Assembly (NCBI GenBank): GCA_030431525.1 | Contig: JAUIJC010000038.1 | Location: forward strand, 1-37,718 | Source of the DNA: Bacteroidia bacterium | Lineage (GTDB): Bacteria > Bacteroidota > Bacteroidia > Cytophagales > JAAEPT01 | DNA: 37,718 nt | Reading direction: 5' to 3' | Part shown: piece after piece, positions 15,786 to 24,289 of the stretch | How the letters are laid out: every line of letters begins with the position of its first letter | Position numbering within the stretch: position 1 is the stretch's first letter | Translations under genes and position numbers: made by a program | Notes under the pieces: generated by a model | Seen by the model: only the letters and a program-made list of their open reading frames with translations | Database searches by the model: none | What the model was told of the DNA's origin: nothing

Positions 15786-17195
15786 TTACAACAAGGTGCT
15801 TGGACAAACGTAAGCCGTCTTGTCGATATCAGTCTGCTCGATGTCCTTCCAACCGCCGTCCACGTCAACCAACTTATCGTAGCCACGGGACTTAAGGATG
15901 GAAATGGCAATCATGGAGCGGTATCCTCCAGCACAGTGCACGTAGTATTCCTTGTCTTTGTCCAAGGCCTTCATTTCTTCACTGATAAAGTCCAATGGAT
16001 GGTTTTCGGCAATCACCACGTGCTGAGACAAGAACTCGCTGTTCTTACGAACATCCACCACATTGGCCTGACCAGCCTTAACTTTTTCGGCCAAACCTTG
16101 GGCTGATACCCAATCCACGGTAGTCACATCACGGCCTGCATCTTTCCAAGCTTGGAAACCACCTTTGAGGTAACCCAACACATTGTCATATCCCACACGG
16201 GCAAGACGGGTCACCACTTCCTCTTCACGGCCTTCGTCGGCGATGAAGACAATCGGGTGCTTGATGTCGGTGATCAAAGCGCCCACCCATGGAGCGAAGT
16301 TGCCGTCGATACCGATGAAGATGCTTCCTGGAAGGTATCCCTTGCGCACCTCACGCTGGTTTCGGGTATCCAATACCAAGGCGCTGTTAGCGTTAGCCAC
16401 TTCCTCGAATTTGTCCACGTCAAGCGCAACAAGGCCTTTTTCATACACCTCGTCGATGCTGTCGTAGCCCATCTTGTTCATCATCACGTTTTTCGGGAAG
16501 TACTGCGGTGGAGTCACCAAACCTTCCGTCACCTCCTTGATGAACTCGTCTTTTGACATGTCAGCACGAAGCGCGTAGTTGAATTTCTTCTGGTTGCCCA
16601 AGCTGTCGTAAGTCTCCTTACTCATGTTCTTACCACAAGCGGAACCAGCACCGTGACCAGGGTAAACCACCACGTCATCAGGCAAAGTCATGATTTTGTT
16701 GCGGAGGCTATCATAAAGCAAGCTTGCCAAGTCGGCTTGGCTCAAGTCTGATTTCACCGCCAAGTCTGGACGTCCCACGTCACCGATGAACAAAGTGTCA
16801 CCTGTGAAGATGGCCTTCTGATTGCCATTCTCGTCCTTCAACAAGTAAGTGGTAGACTCCATGGTGTGCCCTGGGGTGTGCAACACTTGGATGGTCACAT
16901 CGCCCAACTTGAACTCTTGGTTGTCCTTGGCCACCACCACATCATAGGCTGGATTTGCCGTAGGCCCGAACACGATGTCAGCACCAGATTTCTTGGCCAA
17001 ATCGATGTGACCAGAAACGAAGTCAGCGTGGAAGTGAGTTTCGAACACATACTTGATTTTCGCTCCCTCCTTCTCCGCCTTATCCATATAAGGCTTGGTC
17101 TCACGCAATGGGTCGATGATGGCTACCTCCCCTTTTGACTCAATGTAATAGGCCGCTTCGGCGAGACAGCCAGTATAGATTTGCTCAATATTCAT
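15786..17195 (-). CDS. Persulfide dioxygenase-rhodanese fusion (ETHE1-like MBL fold with two rhodanese domains)
   Basis: A 469-aa cytosolic enzyme. Residues ~1-230 are a metallo-beta-lactamase fold of the ETHE1 type: THFHADFVSGH (H54, H56, D58), HTPGHT (H110), TGDTLF (D133) and PGHGAGS (H181) supply the iron-site residues expected of a sulfur dioxygenase, which oxidises glutathione persulfide to sulfite. Two rhodanese domains follow. In the first (~258-355) the active-site loop reads FIADEGREEE and lacks the cysteine; in the second (~365-460) CAGGYRS keeps it (C421). The enzyme probably moves sulfane sulfur to or from thiosulfate and oxidises persulfide. It is the first gene of the operon with the small membrane protein and the YeeE/YedE halves, consistent with sulfide detoxification or thiosulfate use. 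No regulator gene is adjacent. Confidence 0.93.
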   Translation of the reverse strand: MNIEQIYTGCLAEAAYYIESKGEVAIIDPLRETKPYMDKAEKEGAKIKYVFETHFHADFVSGHIDLAKKSGADIVFGPTANPAYDVVVAKDNQEFKLGDVTIQVLHTPGHTMESTTYLLKDENGNQKAIFTGDTLFIGDVGRPDLAVKSDLSQADLASLLYDSLRNKIMTLPDDVVVYPGHGAGSACGKNMSKETYDSLGNQKKFNYALRADMSKDEFIKEVTEGLVTPPQYFPKNVMMNKMGYDSIDEVYEKGLVALDVDKFEEVANANSALVLDTRNQREVRKGYLPGSIFIGIDGNFAPWVGALITDIKHPIVFIADEGREEEVVTRLARVGYDNVLGYLKGGFQAWKDAGRDVTTVDWVSAQGLAEKVKAGQANVVDVRKNSEFLSQHVVIAENHPLDFISEEMKALDKDKEYYVHCAGGYRSMIAISILKSRGYDKLVDVDGGWKDIEQTDIDKTAYVCPSTLL

Positions 17196-17248
17196 AGTAG
17201 TAGTAGTTATTCTGTTGCTTGAAAAGCCTTGACTTTCAAGGTATGTTA

Positions 17249-17256
17249 CAAAAGTA
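17249..17256 (-). promoter_or_regulatory. Candidate -7 box of the sulfur operon
   Basis: On the minus strand TACTTTTG fits the Bacteroidetes TAnnTTTG box, 53 bases upstream of the dioxygenase start. No TTTG lies 19-21 bases further upstream, so the assignment rests on one element. Confidence 0.35.
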
Positions 17257-17467
17257 CGGCACGGACATAGGGGTTTTCAGTAACAATAATCACACTTGAT
17301 GCACCTATTCTGGAGCGCTGGAGCCTGTTGCGAATAACCCTAACATGAAGAACGAACCCTGACAGTCCATTGTTGGTGACACATATCACAGAAGGTACAT
17401 GGAAGTCAAGGGGTTACTTTTTCGCTCAAAGTATTATTCTACTTAGACCACCTTTTTTTTATGGCTG

Positions 17468-18391
17468 ATGGGCGACCTGCTTTTAACCGATTTTTTGGAC
17501 AAAATTCTGGAAAACCTCAAGGGAACTTGGGTTTATGAGGAATTGAAGGATCTGGAAATACTGGACTTTGATTTTAGTCCAGCCAACGACAAGCTATACC
17601 TCAAAGCTCACAAGAGCTATTATAGCTGTGAACTGAAATTATGCCTTGAAAATGGCTGGGTTGAATACTTTCAGACGCATTACCACGCAGGCTTGGACTA
17701 TCAGCTGTTTTTGGAACTGCCCCTCACCCAACTCAATGAGCTCCGAGAATTGCTTGCCCTTTCAGCCTTGGATCAGAAAAAATATTGGAAACCCAACGGG
17801 CTATATAAAGAGGCAAACAACATGGTGGCCACGGTCATTGTCAACGAGCTGGGGGCTACCAAAGTGATTCAACACTGTGCGTATGGCAGCCAACTCCCTT
17901 GGGAAAAGAGGCCTTCATTTTTTTCGCCACGCGCCCTCATCATCGCCGCACATGCACCTTTGGCCTTACGGATCACGCTCTACTTGATTCTGTTGTTTAT
18001 GGTCAGTTTTGTGGGAATTGTGATCATCAAACTCCACTCGATCCCATTGCTATGCGCCATCATCGCTACCCCACTGATGGCCATCGCCCTCTCCTTTCAC
18101 TACAGCGTTTTCAAGAAAAAAGTGCTCAAGGGCATCTCACCCGAAAAAATCGTCCTCGAAACCTATTATCTGGGCCTGCGGCTAAGACGCAAACTGTTTG
18201 ACCGCTCCTTGATTCACCTCCAGTCAGGACGGCATTCCGTCAACGGCCCCAAATTCCAACTTAATCGGGCCATGTATTCCATCTACCTGACCGACACCAA
18301 GCACTCCGCACTCGTTTTCGAATCAGAAATCGCGGATGAGGTGTTGGAAGAAATCAACAACATCCAGACCTTCTTAGAAGGTGCGGCTTAA
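17468..18391 (+). CDS. Unknown membrane protein, 307 aa
   Basis: I do not recognise a family. Residues ~1-150 are soluble and acidic with a mixed alpha/beta look (LEILDFDFSPANDKLYLKAH). Two membrane helices follow at ~163-183 and ~189-211. The C-terminal ~95 residues are basic then amphipathic (LRLRRKLFDRSLIHLQSG, AMYSIYLTDTKHSALVFESE), a layout like PH-type domains next to paired helices, but this is only a resemblance. The start ATG at 17468 is used; a nearby ATG at 17461 is out of frame. It is divergent from the sulfur operon and convergent with the TPR lipoprotein gene, with the three-hairpin repeat in between. No operon partner. Confidence 0.75.
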   Translation: MGDLLLTDFLDKILENLKGTWVYEELKDLEILDFDFSPANDKLYLKAHKSYYSCELKLCLENGWVEYFQTHYHAGLDYQLFLELPLTQLNELRELLALSALDQKKYWKPNGLYKEANNMVATVIVNELGATKVIQHCAYGSQLPWEKRPSFFSPRALIIAAHAPLALRITLYLILLFMVSFVGIVIIKLHSIPLLCAIIATPLMAIALSFHYSVFKKKVLKGISPEKIVLETYYLGLRLRRKLFDRSLIHLQSGRHSVNGPKFQLNRAMYSIYLTDTKHSALVFESEIADEVLEEINNIQTFLEGAA

Positions 18392-18394
18392 TGT

Positions 18395-18496
18395 CGATGG
18401 ATTCCATCCATCGCTAAGGAAAATCGCCCTTACAGGGCTTTACAGTGACAGCCCTGTAAGGGCGTTTCTCCACAGCAAAGAACTTTAGTCCTTTGC
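18395..18496. repeat. Three-hairpin intergenic repeat, copy 2 (inverted)
   Basis: Hairpins occur in the order C-B-A: CGATGGAT (18395-18402)/ATCCATCG (18406-18413); CGCCCTTACAGGGCT (18425-18439) with its exact complement at 18450-18464; and GCAAAGAACT (18475-18484)/AGTCCTTTGC (18487-18496) with one mismatch. Length (102) and hairpin order mirror copy 1 (101 bases). It fills the gap between two convergent genes ending at 18391 and 18503. Confidence 0.85.
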
Positions 18497-18502
18497 CTTC
18501 AT

Positions 18503-19555
18503 TTAATGCCCATACACCTTATACTCCTTCTTGTACCTCTCCCAATCAAAATCAGCGTAATTCGCCTTATCGGCATCGCTCATTTGGTGACAAGCCATGC
18601 ACGACACTGAGGAATGAATCATCATAATGTCCTCATCGGCGTAGTTCTGTCCAGCCAACACGGGCTCCCTGAATTTCTGCACATTCACTTGGGCTGAATC
18701 AATGCGCTTCTGAAGCAACTCCTTGAAGTCCCACGACTCATATTCTGGAATCTGCTTGGCCAAACCATACACCTCCACGGCCTTCTGCCAATCGCCATCC
18801 TTCACCAGCATGTCGCCCATATTCATGTAAAAGCCCTCCACATTATGCGGTGCTATCCATGAATTCCAACAGGCGCGCTTGCGCTTCAAATCATCCTCCT
18901 CGGCCTCCATGGGCAAATACTTGGTGATATCAGGATGCTCGCGGTCGAACTTCTCACAATAACATTCATCCAAAGTTTTCCACTGCCATTCCAAGGCCTT
19001 GTCGAATTGCCACGATTCATGGGACAATTGGCTCAGGGAATAACCAACCGTGAAATAGTTGAACTCCTTCCATTGGTGAATGGACTTTTTTCCGTTGAAA
19101 TAACCATCCGTCACAAGGCTTTTATCATCTGAAATGGAGCCAACCGCCATTTTCAAATCCGCCAAAAAACCAAGGATACGCGGGTCCTTGGGATTCAACT
19201 TATAGGCTTCGCCAAAATACTTTAGTGCCAACGTGCCATGGTCCGTGATGGTCGGCGGAATGGTGTCCAGCTTGCGACGCTCGCTCAATGCCCAGATATG
19301 GCTGAAGCCCAAATGCGCCACCGTTTCCAAGTGATTGGGATTTTCATTGTAAGCAGCCGACAAATAGAACAATACGCTGTCCAAATTTTCATAATGCCCA
19401 CCGTGCAACTGCTCCCAAAAATAGTTGTTGGCATAAGTGGAAAGCGCTGTGGTTTTCTCGGCCTCCTCAGCATCCTTCTTGCGGTTTACCGTCTTTACGG
19501 AAAGGGTACAGCCAAGCATGGCCAACAGGGAAAAGAGAATCAATGCTTTTTTCAT
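18503..19555 (-). CDS. TPR-type lipoprotein with a single heme c motif
   Basis: A predicted 350-aa periplasm-facing lipoprotein. The start at MKKALILFSLLAMLGC places a lipobox cysteine at residue 16; the 20 codons upstream are rejected. Residues ~40-270 form helical pairs in the TPR style (LDSVLFYLSAAYNENPNHLE, ALKYFGEAYKLNPKDPRILG, GDWQKAVEVYGLAKQIPEYE). Near the C-terminus SSVSCMACHQMSDADK contains CMACH, a CxxCH heme c attachment motif, the only one in the protein. No distal methionine can be assigned with confidence. It may be a redox or sensing lipoprotein. A terminator separates it from the upstream glutathione peroxidase gene, so it is probably its own unit. Confidence 0.82.
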   Translation of the reverse strand: MKKALILFSLLAMLGCTLSVKTVNRKKDAEEAEKTTALSTYANNYFWEQLHGGHYENLDSVLFYLSAAYNENPNHLETVAHLGFSHIWALSERRKLDTIPPTITDHGTLALKYFGEAYKLNPKDPRILGFLADLKMAVGSISDDKSLVTDGYFNGKKSIHQWKEFNYFTVGYSLSQLSHESWQFDKALEWQWKTLDECYCEKFDREHPDITKYLPMEAEEDDLKRKRACWNSWIAPHNVEGFYMNMGDMLVKDGDWQKAVEVYGLAKQIPEYESWDFKELLQKRIDSAQVNVQKFREPVLAGQNYADEDIMMIHSSVSCMACHQMSDADKANYADFDWERYKKEYKVYGH

Positions 19556-19614
19556 GGAAAACAGGCGTAGTTGTTTTTGCGAAATCTGGAGAGCACAAAG
19601 GAAAAAAATTGGCA

Positions 19615-19644
19615 TAAAAAAACCTCCTTGTAATCCAAGAAGGT
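19615..19644 (-). terminator. Terminator after the glutathione peroxidase gene
   Basis: On the minus strand AACCTTCTTG pairs with CAAGGAGGTT (one wobble, 5-base loop) and runs into seven Ts (plus-strand A-run 19616-19622). Confidence 0.8.
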
Positions 19645-19673
19645 TAAGGTTTGATGGAAATGAAACACATGAA

Positions 19674-20231
19674 TTATATCATATCCGTAATCTTCTTACT
19701 CATCGGCTTAGTCGTGGAATAAAATACATCAATCAAACGCCCTTGCTCATCAAGCAGGTACTTTTGAAAATTCCATTTCACATGGGAGGTCTTCACGCCG
19801 TTCTCCTCTTTCTCCGTCAGCCATTTGTAAATCGGGTGCTGGCCATCACCTTTCACCTCAATTTTCTCAGTCATCAAAAAGGTCACGCCGTAATTTTTCT
19901 TGCAGAAAGCCTTAATCTCTGAAGCATCCCCCGGCTCCTGATGGCCGAACTGGTTGCAGGGAAATCCGATGATGACCAGCTTGTCCTGATACTTTTCATG
20001 GAGCTGTTGCAACTCCTCATACTGGGGCGTGAAACCACATTCTGAGGCGGTATTCACCAAGAGCAGTTTCTTCCCTTTGAAATCATTGAGGTTGATTTCC
20101 TTTCCATCGAGGGAGTTGATCTTGAACGCTTGATCGAATAATGAGCGTGGGGATTCACTGGCGGGCATACAAGCAAGTAACCCAAGCAGGGCTACCATTG
20201 AGGCTAAAACAATTCTCTTCATCACTTTCAT
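19674..20231 (-). CDS. Glutathione peroxidase-family lipoprotein
   Basis: A 185-aa thiol peroxidase of the GPx fold, reducing hydroperoxides with a cysteine rather than selenocysteine. Visible catalytic residues: C65 in NTASECGFTPQY, Q94 in GFPCNQFGHQEPG, and W153-N154 in VKWNFQKYLLD. The N-terminus VALLGLLAC is a lipobox, implying attachment to the cell envelope. The start at 20231 (MKVMKRIV) is chosen; an ATG three codons later (20222) is equally possible. The gene follows the zinc exporter gene by 59 bases and likely shares its transcript, suggesting a joint metal or oxidative stress role. Many bacterial GPx enzymes use thioredoxin rather than glutathione. Confidence 0.9.
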   Translation of the reverse strand: MKVMKRIVLASMVALLGLLACMPASESPRSLFDQAFKINSLDGKEINLNDFKGKKLLLVNTASECGFTPQYEELQQLHEKYQDKLVIIGFPCNQFGHQEPGDASEIKAFCKKNYGVTFLMTEKIEVKGDGQHPIYKWLTEKEENGVKTSHVKWNFQKYLLDEQGRLIDVFYSTTKPMSKKITDMI

Positions 20232-20290
20232 TTTTCTTAAAATTCTTGGACTTACATACGCTTTCCTTGCAAATCGGGATGTTTTTAGGC

Positions 20291-21220
20291 TCAAGGCAAG
20301 CCTTTTTCCTTCAAATGCCAACACACCTCATCCTCGAATTCCATCTCCACGGTGTGGTGCCAAATACCTTCGGATTTAATGGTTTCCGCGATTTTGGTTT
20401 TCAAACCCATCATTTCCTCGCGAGAGGTTTCCTTGTCAATCACCAAGTGGAAAGAAAGGATATGACGTTCACCGTCCAATGACCAGAAATGGATATCATG
20501 GACTTCCTTTGTCTTGGGCAATTTAAGTAGATCAGTTTGCAAGCGCTCCAAATCTACATCCTTGGGAATGGCCTGCAAAAACACACTGAACAGCTTCTTG
20601 AAATTGCCCAGCACATGCCATAAAATATAGGCCGTGATACCCAATGACAACAACGGGTCAATAATCGGCCAATCGAAGAAATACATCAGCAAGGAGCCAA
20701 TCAACACGGCCACCCAGCCCAGCACATCCTCAAACAAGTGGAGCATCACCGCGCGGTTGTTCAGACTTTTATTGTCCCCTTTTTTCAGGCGAAAAACGGC
20801 TAATCCGTTGAAGGCTATGCCCAACAAGCTCATCCAAATCATTCCCTCGGAATGCACTTCCTGAGGATTTAACAAGCGTGGAATGGTCTGGCTGAAAATG
20901 AAAATGCTACCCGCAAAAAGGATGATGGAATTGATGAGCGCCCCAAAGGGCGAAAACCTGTGGTAACCGTATGAAAAGCTTTTGTCCCTGCCCTTTTTGG
21001 AATAGCGCTCCAAGAAATAGGCTGAACCAATGGCCACCGTGTCGCCCAAATCATGGACGGCATCGGACAGGATGGCGATGGAATTCGTGAGAATCCCGCC
21101 GACAATCTCCAGAATGGTGAAGGTGACGTTCAGAGCGAAGGCCGTCAACAGGCCTTTCTCTGTCTGGTCGTGATGATGGTGGTGGTCGTCGTGCATACGC
21201 TTCTTCTTCCTCCCCATCAA
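20291..21220 (-). CDS. Cation diffusion facilitator (zinc-type) exporter
   Basis: A 309-aa inner-membrane antiporter exporting divalent metal for protons. The N-terminus is histidine-rich (HDDHHHHHDQ, residues ~10-19), a metal-binding tail seen in zinc CDFs. Six membrane helices span ~24-210. The metal site appears as SDAVHDLGD in helix 2 and HLFEDVLGW in helix 5, both HxxxD, the zinc-selective arrangement. The C-terminal cytosolic domain (~215-309) has the CDF ferredoxin-like pattern, including EVHDIHFWSLDGERHILSFHLV. It heads a two-gene unit with the glutathione peroxidase lipoprotein. Cobalt or cadmium are alternative substrates. Confidence 0.92.
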   Translation of the reverse strand: MMGRKKKRMHDDHHHHHDQTEKGLLTAFALNVTFTILEIVGGILTNSIAILSDAVHDLGDTVAIGSAYFLERYSKKGRDKSFSYGYHRFSPFGALINSIILFAGSIFIFSQTIPRLLNPQEVHSEGMIWMSLLGIAFNGLAVFRLKKGDNKSLNNRAVMLHLFEDVLGWVAVLIGSLLMYFFDWPIIDPLLSLGITAYILWHVLGNFKKLFSVFLQAIPKDVDLERLQTDLLKLPKTKEVHDIHFWSLDGERHILSFHLVIDKETSREEMMGLKTKIAETIKSEGIWHHTVEMEFEDEVCWHLKEKGLP

Positions 21221-21318
21221 GTTATAGGTTTAGCAGGCTGAAAACGGAAATGTCACCAACAAAAAATGACTGGAAACAATCGTCTCCAGCCAAAACATCC
21301 TTAAACACAAAATGAACC

Positions 21319-23052
21319 TTAGCGCACCACCAATTTCACTTGATCCACCCAATCCAACTCCTGCAATCGAACAATGTACTGACCTGAAGCCAAGCCTTCG
21401 GCAAAATCAATAGAAACAGTCTGCCCTTCCCCAATCACCAACTCTTGGGCCCAATGAACCCGTCCTTTCAAATCCACAATAGTCAGATTCACAGTTCCTT
21501 CTCCCAATCCAGCGATGTTGAGCGCCTCATTGCCTGACATCAAACTTGGATAAACCGCCACATTTCCATCCCAATAAACAGCCACTACTTTGCTCAAAAT
21601 TTCCTCCCCGTTATCCTCCGTTTGTTTCAATCGATAATAATTCCAGCCACGGGAAGGTTGCTCATCTGAAATCTCATAGTTGAGCGCGTCGGAAGGGTCA
21701 ATCCAAGCATAATCTTCAAAAGAGATTCCATCCTTACTGCGTTGCAACTGGAAGCCGTTATTATCGAGGTTGGAAGCAATTTCCCATTCCAAACCAATGG
21801 ATGATTCGTCTGCATTTCCGACAAAGGATACAATGTCCACTGGCAACACAGTGATATCAGGATTCCCGAAAGTGACAAAGCCTGTTGAATAATCCTCCAC
21901 AATCTGATCGCTTTCCACCGAACCACTTAGCACAGTTCCAGAAGAAGAGCCATCAACCAACTCCCAGATTCCCGTGGAAGCCATGCGAGCAGAAGCCGAG
22001 GAGTTATCCACAAACTTTGCGATTTCAACATCCAACGGCGTGATGATTCCGCTGTGGTCATCCCAATACAAATTGATTTCTGAAAAGGAGTTTGTCCCCT
22101 CACCCATCAAGTACCAATATTCCTTATCGCTAATTCCGGACAAGGTCGCTTCATCATAGTCAGCACCAACAGCCGTATTTGGGTCCTCAAAGAAATACTC
22201 AGCAGTATAAGACGCCGTTACGCTATTCAACTGGCCAATACCAATCGGGCCATACTCGCCTTGGTCTCCTGTTGGGAATACAAATACATTTCCTCCTGTC
22301 ACCCCCTTCTTTCCAATCTTCTTTACTGGGCCGTCCACATGGCTGGCATCAGAACCACCAGCAACCAAGGCCTCATCTTCAAAAATCAACAGATTGGTTT
22401 CTGTGGTTGAAAGGATGCCATTCGTGAAAGTCATCGTCCCATAAATGGTCAGCGGGCTCCCCAAGGTCAAAGGGGTCTGGCTATCGAGCACCACATTGTA
22501 ATACGTCCATTCCTCATTCAAAATTTGGTCGCCAGGAATCACGGAACGTTCGGTAGTTGCATTGAAAGTCAAGGTGCCCCCAGACATGTCCAGCTTGCCA
22601 TAAAGGTGAAGGAAGTTAAAATTGCCCGCCACCATGAAATCACCTCCCGTCATTTCAATCAGCACGCGGTCGGCTTTGTAGGTGTTGAAGTACACATTGT
22701 TCACACTCAGCAATCCACCGTCGACAATCAACACTCGAAGCATTCCCGTGCCATTATCCATGGTCAAATCATGCTCTACAGTAAGGCTCCCCTCAATGAT
22801 GAGATCCTGACGGCCGTCCATGAAAAGGCTGTTGATGTTCACTACTTCACCACTTGGAATGGTGACCTCATACCAACCATCTAAGCTCACCGTATCCGTT
22901 GAGCTTGGGACACAGGTACAGGCACTGCCGTCAACCTCCCAGAGGCTGGAGTCATTCCAGTCCCCACTACCATTAGCAGAAAGGACCCTTGCTTGTGCAG
23001 TTTGAAAGATGAAAAGGGCAATTATCGAAGTAAAAAGTGTGCGAAGTTCCAT
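21319..23052 (-). CDS. Secreted beta-rich surface protein with T9SS domain
   Basis: A 577-aa exported protein. The signal peptide (residues 1-21, ending FQTAQA) precedes a beta-helix-like body with repeated turn patterns (GSGDWNDSSLWEVDGSACTC at the start; LDMSGGTLTFN and LLIFEDEALVAGG later), typical of Bacteroidota adhesins whose mature part begins with GDW-SLW. Residues ~405-500 are a fibronectin-like segment (LEWEIASNLDNNGFQLQRSKDG ... NYYRLKQ), widely found just before T9SS tails. The final ~75 residues run from VAVYPSLMSG to QVKLVVR and form the sorting domain; the usual YPNP reads YPSL. Likely surface-attached or released; ligand unknown. Single-gene unit. Confidence 0.87.
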   Translation of the reverse strand: MELRTLFTSIIALFIFQTAQARVLSANGSGDWNDSSLWEVDGSACTCVPSSTDTVSLDGWYEVTIPSGEVVNINSLFMDGRQDLIIEGSLTVEHDLTMDNGTGMLRVLIVDGGLLSVNNVYFNTYKADRVLIEMTGGDFMVAGNFNFLHLYGKLDMSGGTLTFNATTERSVIPGDQILNEEWTYYNVVLDSQTPLTLGSPLTIYGTMTFTNGILSTTETNLLIFEDEALVAGGSDASHVDGPVKKIGKKGVTGGNVFVFPTGDQGEYGPIGIGQLNSVTASYTAEYFFEDPNTAVGADYDEATLSGISDKEYWYLMGEGTNSFSEINLYWDDHSGIITPLDVEIAKFVDNSSASARMASTGIWELVDGSSSGTVLSGSVESDQIVEDYSTGFVTFGNPDITVLPVDIVSFVGNADESSIGLEWEIASNLDNNGFQLQRSKDGISFEDYAWIDPSDALNYEISDEQPSRGWNYYRLKQTEDNGEEILSKVVAVYWDGNVAVYPSLMSGNEALNIAGLGEGTVNLTIVDLKGRVHWAQELVIGEGQTVSIDFAEGLASGQYIVRLQELDWVDQVKLVVR

Positions 23053-23383
23053 AGGCTAAAAGTTGAGGAGTTGAAAAAAATGCCTGAACAGCCTTTAGTA
23101 CGCACCCTTTATTTCAGGGTTTTGCACACCCCTAGTTCACGTTGAAGAAAGAGGACTAACCAGCATCAAAAAAGCCCCTCACAGCCTATTCAGAGTGGAA
23201 AAAGATTTTTCAAAAAAAATTTGAGCTAGACATCCCCTATCTCATGATACGCAAGGAAAAGGGGGCGAAAACAATAGCTCCAAAAAATTTCCCACTTTGG
23301 GAAAACACCGCTCCCAACCTTCACCAAGCCGAACCACACCAATTCAAGATTTCCTAACTTCACAGAACACGTATGTTGTGATT
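23053..23383. other. Intergenic region between divergent genes
   Basis: These ~330 bases hold no gene I can support and no clear TTTG/TAnnTTTG promoter on either strand. A possible coding extension of the deacetylase gene back to 23297 is rejected because it lacks family character. Confidence 0.4.
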
Positions 23384-24286
23384 GTGCTCAAGATTGCCTA
23401 CCACCCCAACTACCACCACCCTATTCCCAAGAACCATCGCTTTCCGATGGCCAAATACTCGCAGTTGCCCGAGCTGTTAAAAAGGGAGCACGCCTTTACC
23501 GAGGAGTATTTTTTTGAGGCGCAAATGGTGGAAGATGACATCATCCTGACCACACATGACGCCGATTATCTGGAACGGCTCCACAAGGGCACCATCAGCA
23601 GAAAAGAAGAGCGGGAAATTGGCTTCACCTATTCGCCAGAACTGATTACACGGGAAATCACCATTCTTGGGGGAACAATTCAATGTGCTGAATATGCACT
23701 GGAAAACGGCGTGGCAATGAACATTGCGGGAGGTACGCACCACGCCTTCACGAACCGAGGCGAGGGCTTTTGCATTTTGAATGACCAAGCCGTGGCCACC
23801 AACTACCTTCTCGGAGAAGGCAAGGCGAAAAAAGTGCTGATTATCGACCTCGATGTCCACCAAGGAAACGGCACGGCAGAGATTTTCAGGAACAATCCCA
23901 ATGTGTTCACCTTCAGCATGCACGGCGAACACAACTACCCTTTCCGCAAAGAAAAATCAGACCTCGACATTCCCTTACCCAACGGCGCCAACGACAGCTA
24001 TTTCCTGAACACCCTGAAGAACGTCTTGCCGAGAATCATCTCCACCTTCAAACCCGATTTCCTTTTCTATCAATCTGGGGTGGACATTTTAGCCACCGAC
24101 AAACTTGGAAAACTGGGTATGACACTGAACGGCTGTTTCCGACGTGATGAATTCGTGTTGGGCTTGGCGCATCGCCTTGAAATCCCCATCGTGGCCTGTA
24201 TGGGTGGCGGGTATTCCCCGAATCTGGAGGATATTTTAGAAGCACATGCGAATACCTATCGGATTGCGAAGGCTTTTTGGGGGTGA
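23384..24286 (+). CDS. Histone deacetylase-family amidohydrolase
   Basis: A 300-aa cytosolic zinc amidohydrolase of the HDAC/AcuC superfamily, removing acetyl or related acyl groups from lysine, polyamine or small-molecule substrates. The start is taken as GTG at 23384 because the product then begins LKIAYHPNYHHPIPKNHRFP, the standard N-terminus of this subfamily, and has normal length; the upstream in-frame ATG at 23297 adds unrelated residues. The zinc ligands are D157 and H159 (IDLDVHQGNGT) and D234 (YQSGVDILATDKLG). GGTHHAF (H119, H120) supplies the proton-shuttle histidines and MGGGY (Y277) the transition-state tyrosine. All key residues are present, so it should be active. It is isolated, convergent with the phosphatase gene. 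Confidence 0.93.
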   Translation: MLKIAYHPNYHHPIPKNHRFPMAKYSQLPELLKREHAFTEEYFFEAQMVEDDIILTTHDADYLERLHKGTISRKEEREIGFTYSPELITREITILGGTIQCAEYALENGVAMNIAGGTHHAFTNRGEGFCILNDQAVATNYLLGEGKAKKVLIIDLDVHQGNGTAEIFRNNPNVFTFSMHGEHNYPFRKEKSDLDIPLPNGANDSYFLNTLKNVLPRIISTFKPDFLFYQSGVDILATDKLGKLGMTLNGCFRRDEFVLGLAHRLEIPIVACMGGGYSPNLEDILEAHANTYRIAKAFWG

Positions 24287-24289
24287 AAT

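Noticed and set aside
12586-17195. Joining the porin gene with the sulfur operon as one five-gene unit
   Set aside because: A 268-base gap with a strong inverted repeat separates them, so I keep the porin as probably separate.
21160-21195. Run of histidine codons in the CDF exporter as a possible assembly artefact
   Set aside because: Histidine-rich N-terminal tails are normal in zinc CDF proteins, and the frame is intact.
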